Positions 15,516-20,668 of a DNA stretch of 20,668 bases are shown piece by piece. The DNA is from an uncultured Hungatella sp. (GTDB lineage Bacteria; Bacillota; Clostridia; Lachnospirales; Lachnospiraceae): NCBI GenBank assembly GCA_910585645.1, contig CAJUFP010000094.1, forward strand, positions 1-20,668. The letters are read 5' to 3'. The notes under the pieces are model-generated. The model saw only the letters and a program-made list of their open reading frames with translations. It did no database searches and was not told the DNA's origin. Made by a program: the position numbers and the translations under genes. How positions within the stretch are numbered: the stretch's first letter is position 1; each line of letters opens with the position of its first letter.

Positions 15516-15637
15516 TTGAGTGAGCAAATCGAGGATTGTCGCAGAGCCAGTCAGAGAAGGAGAGATGTCCTGTCCGGGTTCAGCCTCCCTTCCCTCCCTG
15601 GCTGGCTCCACGACTAACTCCGCCTTTGCTCACTCAA
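15516..15637. repeat. 122-bp imperfect palindromic element (MITE/REP-like), copy 1
   Basis: The ends are exact inverted repeats, TTGAGTGAGCAAA (15516-15528) and TTTGCTCACTCAA (15625-15637). Inside, further arms mirror each other (GTCG..GAGCCAG on the left, CTGGCTC..CGAC on the right), so the whole element can fold as one long hairpin. It has no ORF worth calling. It sits directly after the slipin terminator and is partly repeated at the end of the window. Confidence 0.8.
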
Positions 15638-15712
15638 TTATATATCAAATTCAGATCCCCATGAACAGTAACGTTTTTGTGTTTATGGGAGAGGGAGAAT
15701 GGCAGGATTGTT

Positions 15713-15741
15713 TTGCAAAGAGCAGATTTACGTGGTAGAAT
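15713..15741 (+). promoter_or_regulatory. sigma-A promoter of the B6 kinase gene
   Basis: TTGCAA (15713-15718) and TAGAAT (15736-15741) are 17 bp apart, with an extended -10 TGG just before TAGAAT. The leader would be about 55 nt. Confidence 0.75.
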
Positions 15742-15802
15742 ATGCCCATGGAACGAGGAATTAGATTATTTGATGTTGCGGCGAATGGGAAAGGGATAAA
15801 TT

Positions 15803-16774
15803 ATGGAGAATAGAGAGAGATTATGCGGATCAGAACAAGGCCTAGAACAAAACCTGGAATGGAAGGAGGCGCAGATTTCAGAACAGAGCAAAGGAGAGAA
15901 GCCGGCACTGGGAGGCGGTCAAAGGCCGGGCAGTTCGCGGCAGAAGAAGGCAGCTGTTATCAGCGATATGACCGGGTTTGGCAGGTGCGCCATCACGGTG
16001 TCGCTGCCGGTGATCTCCAAATTAAAGGTGCAGTGCTGCCCTGTGCCTACAGCGGTTTTGTCCAATCACACGGCGTATCCCAGCTATTATTTTGATGATT
16101 ACACGGAGCGGATGGAGGATTATATCGGGGAGTGGAGGAAGTTAGGACTGACTTTTGACGGCATTGGCACCGGTTTTTTGGGATCGAAACAGCAGATTGA
16201 GATCGTCCGGGATTTTATTCGGGATTTTCGAAAAGAGGACACGGTGGTCATGGTGGACCCGATCATGGGAGATGACGGAAAAGCTTATGCTACCTACACG
16301 GAGGATATGTGCAGGGAGATGAAAAGGCTGGCAGCCTGCGCGGATATTGTGACGCCTAATGTGACGGAAAGCTGTATTTTGACAGGCAGGCAGTACCGGG
16401 AACAGGGATGGAAGGTTGAGGAGTTATTGGATATGGCACAGCGCATCGGGCAGATGGGACCGGAGAAGGTAGTCATAACCGGGGTACAGCAGGGGAGTTA
16501 TATCGGGAATTTCTGTTATGAGAGGGAGCGGGATGGGAGCGGGATGAAATATAAGCTGCAGAGAACAAAGCGGGTGGGAAAAACCCGGTGCGGGACCGGG
16601 GATATCTTTTCGGCGATTATTTTGGCGGACGCTGTTAATGGGGTTGAGCTGGAGAAGTCGGTGAGAAAGGCGGCGGGATTTGTCAGGGATTGCATCAGGG
16701 AGTCTGTAAGGATGGAAGTGCCGCTGACGGACGGGGTTTGTTTTGAGGAGGTGTTGGATAAGCTGAGGGCGTGA
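15803..16774 (+). CDS. pdxY: pyridoxamine/pyridoxal kinase (PdxY/PdxK-like)
   Basis: This ribokinase-fold enzyme phosphorylates pyridoxal, pyridoxine or pyridoxamine in B6 salvage. The core starts at AAVISDMTGFGRCAITVSLPVIS (about residue 50), where the family normally begins. It continues with FLGSKQQIEIV, VVMVDPIMGDDGKAY, ADIVTPNVTE and the ATP/catalytic motif CGTGDIFSAII. It has 323 aa, including about 48 extra N-terminal residues rich in E, Q, K and G with no recognisable fold. The only upstream ATG is 15803, preceded by AAAGGG about 7 nt away, so the extension may be real. It is monocistronic with its own promoter. The gene symbol reflects family, not tested substrate. Confidence 0.88.
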   Translation: MENRERLCGSEQGLEQNLEWKEAQISEQSKGEKPALGGGQRPGSSRQKKAAVISDMTGFGRCAITVSLPVISKLKVQCCPVPTAVLSNHTAYPSYYFDDYTERMEDYIGEWRKLGLTFDGIGTGFLGSKQQIEIVRDFIRDFRKEDTVVMVDPIMGDDGKAYATYTEDMCREMKRLAACADIVTPNVTESCILTGRQYREQGWKVEELLDMAQRIGQMGPEKVVITGVQQGSYIGNFCYERERDGSGMKYKLQRTKRVGKTRCGTGDIFSAIILADAVNGVELEKSVRKAAGFVRDCIRESVRMEVPLTDGVCFEEVLDKLRA

Positions 16775-16793
16775 GTAACTAAATCTTTGTTTT

Positions 16794-16811
16794 AGATAGA
16801 ATTATCTTTTT
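16794..16811 (+). terminator. weak AT-rich terminator after the B6 kinase gene
   Basis: AGATA/TATCT (16794-16798 with 16803-16807) with a 4-nt loop runs into a short T-stretch. The stem is weak, so confidence is low. Confidence 0.35.
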
Positions 16812-16818
16812 CAGCCTA

Positions 16819-16847
16819 TGGAAATTAGTCTGAAAGGATGGTATAAT
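16819..16847 (+). promoter_or_regulatory. sigma-A promoter of the DHH phosphoesterase gene
   Basis: TGGAAA (16819-16824) and a perfect TATAAT (16842-16847) are 17 bp apart, with extended -10 TGG before TATAAT. The leader is about 107 nt. Confidence 0.75.
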
Positions 16848-16960
16848 AAAAACGTATAGTTTGATGTACGTATTTATCATCGGCATTAAAGCCATGATAT
16901 GCCGCTTTGCTTTTTGCAGGAGAGCTGAAACATATCACAAACTAAAGGAGGGTATTTTAA

Positions 16961-17881
16961 GTGAGATTAGTAACACGTTCAGACTTTGACGGGCTGGTAT
17001 GCGGAGCATTATTATTGGAAGCAGGGATTATTGATCATTGGAAATTTGCACATCCAAAGGATCTTCAGGACGGTTTGGTGGAGATAGATGAGAACGACTG
17101 TCTGGCCAATGTGCCTTTTGTGGAGGGCTGCGGCCTTTGGTTTGACCACCATTCCAGCGAGCATGAGAGGCTGGAGCTGAAGGGCAAGTACAAGGGGGAG
17201 AGCCGTATGACTCCGTCCTGTGCCAGGATCATCTATGAATATTACGGCGGGAAGGAGCGTTTTCCGCAGTTTGACGAGATCATGGAGGCGGTAGACAAGG
17301 TGGACTCCGGCAATCTGACCATTGATGAGGTGATGAACCCCAAGGGATGGATCCTGATCGGATTTTTGATGGATCCCAGGACCGGGCTGGGAAGGTGGAG
17401 AGAGTTTACCATCTCCAATTATCAGCTGATGGAGAAGCTGCTGGATGCCTGCAGAGTGCAGAGTACAGAGGAGATTCTGGCCCTTTCTGACGTGCAGGAG
17501 CGCATTGCGGTGTATGAGGAGCAGACAGAGAAGTTTAAGGAGATGGTGAAAAAGCACACCCGGGTTGAGGGCAATGTGATCATCACGGACCTTAGAGGGG
17601 TGGAGCCGATCTACACAGGCAACCGCTTTATGATATACAGCATGTACCCGGAGCAGAACATTTCTGCCTGGGTGGTCAGCGGCCGGGCCGGCCAGGGGTG
17701 CTCCGCGGCGGTGGGATACAGTATCTTGAACCGCACGGCCACTCTGGACGTGGGCAGTCTGATGTTAAAGTACAACGGAGGCGGCCACAAGAAGGTGGGC
17801 ACCTGCCAGTTTAGCAACCAGAATATGGACGCGGAACTTCCTAAGATGTTAAAGGAACTTTGCGATCTGGCAAACGCTTAA
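16961..17881 (+). CDS. DHH-family phosphoesterase
   Basis: The 306-aa protein has the DHH fold: TRSDFDGLVCGALLLE at the N-terminus (metal-binding D-x-D), the signature DHH in LWFDHHSSEHE, a further acidic stretch EAVDKVDSG, and a DHHA1-like C-terminal motif YNGGGHKKVGTCQF. These enzymes use Mn2+ to cleave phosphodiester or phosphoanhydride bonds in oligoribonucleotides, cyclic dinucleotide products or polyphosphate. The sequence alone does not say which substrate applies, and there is no PAS/GGDEF region, so it is not a GdpP-type protein. The start is GTG at 16961, with AAAGGAGGG upstream. It is monocistronic, with its own promoter and a strong terminator. Confidence 0.88.
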   Translation: MRLVTRSDFDGLVCGALLLEAGIIDHWKFAHPKDLQDGLVEIDENDCLANVPFVEGCGLWFDHHSSEHERLELKGKYKGESRMTPSCARIIYEYYGGKERFPQFDEIMEAVDKVDSGNLTIDEVMNPKGWILIGFLMDPRTGLGRWREFTISNYQLMEKLLDACRVQSTEEILALSDVQERIAVYEEQTEKFKEMVKKHTRVEGNVIITDLRGVEPIYTGNRFMIYSMYPEQNISAWVVSGRAGQGCSAAVGYSILNRTATLDVGSLMLKYNGGGHKKVGTCQFSNQNMDAELPKMLKELCDLANA

Positions 17882-17931
17882 ATTTTGGGGAGCAAAAGTT
17901 CCTGGAAGAGAATAGCGGGATTTCGATGGAG

Positions 17932-17965
17932 ACAGACCTGTGGATGTTTGGCAGGTCTGTTTTTT
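17932..17965 (+). terminator. intrinsic terminator of the DHH gene
   Basis: ACAGACCTG (17932-17940) pairs perfectly with CAGGTCTGT (17952-17960) and is followed by a T-run. Confidence 0.95.
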
Positions 17966-17999
17966 GTTGTGATCTTCGGGCAAATGGAGAAAATATCCA

Positions 18000-18027
18000 T
18001 TGACATTTTTGAAAGATGTGTTAATAT
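18000..18027 (+). promoter_or_regulatory. promoter of the metal-efflux operon
   Basis: A consensus TTGACA (18000-18005), a 16-bp spacer and TAATAT (18022-18027) with extended TGT. The predicted start near 18034 lies inside the operator. Confidence 0.8.
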
Positions 18028-18030
18028 AAA

Positions 18031-18052
18031 CATATGAATAATTGTTCATATG
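18031..18052. promoter_or_regulatory. ArsR/SmtB-type operator
   Basis: CATATGAA and TTCATATG are perfect 8-bp inverted arms around a 6-bp centre (TAATTG). This matches the ATGAA-N-TTCAT style of SmtB/CzrA/CadC operators. It covers the predicted transcription start, so binding would block the polymerase. Confidence 0.85.
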
Positions 18053-18069
18053 AAAGAGAGGCGAGCGCT

Positions 18070-18450
18070 ATGACGGAAAAGGACAGGATTGAACAGGAAG
18101 TTCAGGAGTGCGTCTGCGAGTTTATGCATGTTCATGAGGAGATTGTGGATAAAGTGGAGAAGGCTATGCCCGGGGAGCAGGAGCTTCTGGATCTGGCGGA
18201 GTTTTTTAAGGTGTTTGGGGATTCTACCAGGATTAAGATCTTGTATGTGTTAAGCCAGTCGGAGATGTGCGTCTGCGATATTGCCACGCTTCTGCAGATG
18301 GGGCAGTCGGCCATCTCTCATCAGCTGAGGGTTTTGAAACAGATGCGTCTGGTGAATTTCCGCAGGGACGGAAAGACGGTGTTCTACTCGCTGTCCGACG
18401 ACCACATCCAGACGATCCTGGCACAGGGTATGGAGCATATTACGGAGTAG
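18070..18450 (+). CDS. cadC: ArsR/SmtB-family metal-sensing repressor, CadC-like
   Basis: The 126-aa winged-helix repressor has the HTH MCVCDIATLLQMGQSAISHQL. Two metal sites are readable. The alpha-3N type has C67 and C69 in the CVC motif plus N-terminal C14 and C16, as in Cd/Pb sensors of the CadC type. The alpha-5 type has D110, H112, H123 and E126, with exactly the D-x-H-x10-H-x2-E spacing of the SmtB zinc site. Metal binding should release the repressor from the operator upstream. ATG 18070 is preferred to ATG 18034, because the latter lies inside the operator at the transcription start and has no ribosome site; GAGAGG precedes 18070. The metal ATPase gene follows after 37 bp, forming one operon. 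Confidence 0.92.
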   Translation: MTEKDRIEQEVQECVCEFMHVHEEIVDKVEKAMPGEQELLDLAEFFKVFGDSTRIKILYVLSQSEMCVCDIATLLQMGQSAISHQLRVLKQMRLVNFRRDGKTVFYSLSDDHIQTILAQGMEHITE

Positions 18451-18487
18451 GACAGCGGGCGCGTGTCTGCTGAGATCGGAGGGAAAG

Positions 18488-20470
18488 ATGATGACAAAGA
18501 AACAGAAAAAGATGGTGGCGCGGCTTGGCATAAGCGCGGTTTGTTTGATCGGTGGGATCGCGGCGGAGGGAGGCCATCCCGTGGACTGGGTGTTGTTTTT
18601 GGCTTCCTATCTGGCGGCCGGGTATGATATCCCCTTAAAGGCCCTTCGCAATATCCGAAACGGCCAGGTGTTTGACGAGAATTTCCTCATGACTGTGGCG
18701 ACCTTTGGGGCTATCGGCGTGGGGGAGTTGGAGGAGGCTGTGGCAGTGATGCTGTTCTACCAGGTGGGGGAGCTGTTTAATGATTACGCGGTGAACCGTT
18801 CCAGAAAGTCCATTACAAACCTGATGGACATTAACCCGGATTTTGCCAATGTGCTTCGGGACCAAAGGGAGGAGCAGGTGGAGCCGGATGATGTGGAGAT
18901 CGGGGAGATCATCGTCATTAAGCCGGGGGAGAAGGTGCCGCTGGACGGCGTGGTGGTAAAGGGAAGTTCCAGCCTGGACACCAAGGCTCTCACCGGGGAG
19001 AGCGTGCCTGTGGAGGTGACGGAGGGCGAGAGTATTGTCAGCGGTTCCATTAATCTTAACGGACTTTTGGAAGTGCGTGTGACCAAGCTGTTTGACGACT
19101 CCACAGTGGCTAAGATCCTGGAACTTGTGGAGAACGCCAGTTCCAGAAAGGCAAAGGCGGAGAATTTTATTACCAGGTTTGCAAGGGTGTATACGCCTGT
19201 GGTGGTAGGGCTGGCCCTGGCCCTTGCGCTGATACCGCCTGTGGTCCTTGGCCAGGCCTGGTCTGTGTGGGTGTACCGGGCGTGCAGCTTCCTGGTGGTG
19301 TCCTGTCCCTGTGCTCTGGTGATATCGGTTCCTCTAAGCTTTTTTGGCGGCCTGGGGGCTGCTTCCAAAAACGGAATCCTGATGAAGGGGAGCAATTACC
19401 TGGAGGCCATGGGGAATCTGGATACGGTGGTTTTTGACAAGACCGGGACGCTGACTACAGGGAAGTTTCAGGTGACATCGGTTCTGGGAGCGGATGATGA
19501 TCAGAAAAGCAGGGCAGGCAATGAGGGGGACGGCGGAAGGAAGAGTTTGAGCAGAGGGGAACTTCTGGAGCTGGCAGCTTACGGGGAGTATCACTCGAAC
19601 CATCCGATCGCCCTTTCGGTGAAGGAAGCTTTTGAGAAAGAGGGGACAGGCAGGATCCTGGACGGAGAGAGGATCTTGTCCGTGGAGGAGATCGCCGGCC
19701 ATGGGATGCATGTGAGGCTGGCAGATGGAACGGCCACGGAGGGCGCCCAAATGACAGAGAATCAAGGCGCGGACCAGGTAAGGGACATTTATATTGGCAA
19801 TGAGAAATTGATGAACCGCCAGGGGATCCAGGTTCCGCAGATGGGCGACGGGGCAGGCACAGTGCTGTATCTGGCGGACGGCGGCAGGTTTTTAGGGTCG
19901 ATCGTAATCTCGGATACCGTGCGAAGCGACGTGCCGGACGCTCTGAGAGGTCTCAGGGCTCAGGGGGTGCGCAGCCTGGTGATGCTGACCGGGGACAAGG
20001 AGGCTGTTGGAAAGGCTGTTGGGGAGAAGCTGGGGCTTGATAAGGTCTTTGGCGGACTTCTGCCGGGGGATAAGGTGCAGAAGGTGGAGGAGTTGCTGAG
20101 AGAGAAGCCGTCGGACAAAACTTTGGCTTTTGTGGGGGACGGAATCAACGACGCCCCGGTTCTGGCAAGGGCCGACGTGGGGATCGCCATGGGCGGTATC
20201 GGGTCCGACGCGGCGGTGGAGGCTGCGGATGTGGTCATTATGAATGATGAGCCCTCCAAGATCGTGGACGGGATCGGGATCGCCAGGAAGACCGTGGGGA
20301 TTGTGCGGCAGAATATTGTGTTTGCTATCGGTGTTAAGGTGCTGGTGCTGGCGCTTGTTGCCTGCGGCATGGCTTCTATGTGGGCTGCGGTGTTCGGAGA
20401 TGTGGGGGTGTCGGTGCTGGCGATTTTAAATGCCATCAGGGCGCTGAATTATAGATCAGGAAATGCATAA
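18488..20470 (+). CDS. cadA: P1B-2-type Zn/Cd/Pb-exporting ATPase
   Basis: This 660-aa pump exports divalent soft metals across the membrane using ATP. Membrane motif CPC (C273-P274-C275), phosphorylation motif DKTGTLT (D317), the SNHPIA nucleotide-binding HP pair (H372-P373) and GDGINDAP (550-557) are intact. The last membrane segment has GDVGVSVLAILNAIRAL with D638, the conserved acidic residue of the Zn/Cd/Pb subgroup. The protein lacks the usual N-terminal heavy-metal-associated (HMA) domain and starts almost directly with membrane helices. The nucleotide-binding region has a short charged, Gly-rich insertion around residues 336-358. GGAGGG precedes ATG 18488; the adjacent ATG at 18491 is an equal alternative. 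Confidence 0.95.
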   Translation: MMTKKQKKMVARLGISAVCLIGGIAAEGGHPVDWVLFLASYLAAGYDIPLKALRNIRNGQVFDENFLMTVATFGAIGVGELEEAVAVMLFYQVGELFNDYAVNRSRKSITNLMDINPDFANVLRDQREEQVEPDDVEIGEIIVIKPGEKVPLDGVVVKGSSSLDTKALTGESVPVEVTEGESIVSGSINLNGLLEVRVTKLFDDSTVAKILELVENASSRKAKAENFITRFARVYTPVVVGLALALALIPPVVLGQAWSVWVYRACSFLVVSCPCALVISVPLSFFGGLGAASKNGILMKGSNYLEAMGNLDTVVFDKTGTLTTGKFQVTSVLGADDDQKSRAGNEGDGGRKSLSRGELLELAAYGEYHSNHPIALSVKEAFEKEGTGRILDGERILSVEEIAGHGMHVRLADGTATEGAQMTENQGADQVRDIYIGNEKLMNRQGIQVPQMGDGAGTVLYLADGGRFLGSIVISDTVRSDVPDALRGLRAQGVRSLVMLTGDKEAVGKAVGEKLGLDKVFGGLLPGDKVQKVEELLREKPSDKTLAFVGDGINDAPVLARADVGIAMGGIGSDAAVEAADVVIMNDEPSKIVDGIGIARKTVGIVRQNIVFAIGVKVLVLALVACGMASMWAAVFGDVGVSVLAILNAIRALNYRSGNA

Positions 20471-20473
20471 TTG

Positions 20474-20534
20474 GTGTATTGTTGAGTGAGCAAAGGGCGG
20501 GGGAGTCGTGAGGCCAGGGAGGGAAGGGAGGCTG
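20474..20534. repeat. partial copy 2 of the palindromic repeat element
   Basis: The end TTGAGTGAGCAAA (20482-20494) matches copy 1, and the preceding GTGTATTG (20474-20481) matches the flank of copy 1 at 15508-15515. A 22-bp exact match in inverted orientation links 20513-20534 with 15581-15602. Similarity then stops abruptly, and the second arm is not in the window. Confidence 0.75.
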
Positions 20535-20668
20535 TGTGCCGTTCGGGTTCAGATATGCCAAGCATTCCGATGAGCCCTTAAAGCGGGAACCAGGAGGGGT
20601 TAAGCCCTCCTGGTTCCCTGGGTATGACGGGCATGCCGTCAGTCTGTGGTGAAAGTCCACAAGGGGCG
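20534..20668 (+). mobile_element. possible 5' end of a group II intron, cut by the window edge
   Basis: From the point where repeat copy 2 breaks off, the sequence starts GTGTG, matching the GUGYG 5' consensus of group II introns. It contains a perfect 14-bp stem (20585-20598 with 20605-20618, loop GTTAAG) and TGTGGTGAAAGTCCACA (20644-20660), reminiscent of domain I helices. No intron protein or domain V is in the window, so this is tentative. Confidence 0.35.

Noticed and set aside
15520..15738. 72-aa open frame across the palindromic repeat
   Set aside because: It arises from the repeat's symmetrical sequence, has no ribosome site and runs into the B6 kinase promoter.
18034..18069. Longer start for the metal repressor at ATG 18034
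   Set aside because: It lies inside the operator at the predicted transcript start and has no ribosome site.

Overview
The window reads as chromosomal DNA of a moderately GC-rich gut-type Clostridia, most likely Lachnospiraceae (Enterocloster, Hungatella or Clostridium clostridioforme-like). The reasons are strong GGAGG ribosome sites, sigma-A promoters, compact intergenic gaps and protein styles typical of that group: an AAA-ATPase-like/PDDEXK protein, a short clostridial glycogen phosphorylase, tandem WYL regulators, a slipin and a CadC/CadA pair. Genus is inference; no 16S or other marker is present. No rRNA, canonical tRNA or CRISPR array was seen.

Layout. (1) 228-1940: AAA-ATPase-like/PD-(D/E)XK protein, then a large GC-rich hairpin. 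(2) 2099-4516: lipoprotein joining a PstS-like binding domain to a WG-repeat-like region. (3) 4552-7939: AraC-type regulator divergent from glycogen phosphorylase glgP. (4) 8038-8214: small conserved-looking 58-aa protein sharing a bidirectional terminator with glgP. (5) 8407-10532: two-gene operon of an unrecognised 331-aa protein and an ADP-ribosylglycohydrolase carrying an in-frame 30-bp minisatellite. (6) 13644-10543, minus strand: WYL regulator, WYL regulator, HAD phosphatase. (7) 13801-15445, plus strand: a structured non-coding region starting with a tRNA-mimicking RNA, then many perfect hairpins, then a slipin (SPFH/band 7) gene. (8) 15516-15637: palindromic repeat element. (9) pyridoxal kinase (15803-16774) and a DHH-family phosphoesterase (16961-17881), each with its own promoter. 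(10) 18070-20470: metal-sensing ArsR/CadC-type repressor and a Zn/Cd/Pb P1B-ATPase with a clear operator. (11) 20474-20668: second partial copy of the repeat, apparently interrupted by what may be the 5' end of a group II intron.

The most striking locus is 10543-15445. Between the divergent WYL operon and the slipin gene lies an RNA whose T-arm, tetraloop-capped acceptor helix, D-arm and opened anticodon stem fall in circularly permuted order with near-canonical tRNA spacings. This is the topology known for bacterial Y RNAs (YrlA-type tRNA mimics), which are normally found with Ro60/TROVE and RtcB RNA-repair genes. Neither gene is in this window, so the set WYL-WYL-HAD / Y-like RNA / slipin looks like a Ro-less, RtcB-less variant, or an RNA-damage-response cassette whose partners lie elsewhere.

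Other functional units are simple: glycogen breakdown under possible AraC control, ADP-ribose removal coupled to an unknown partner, B6 salvage, and heavy-metal efflux under a repressor with two apparent metal sites.
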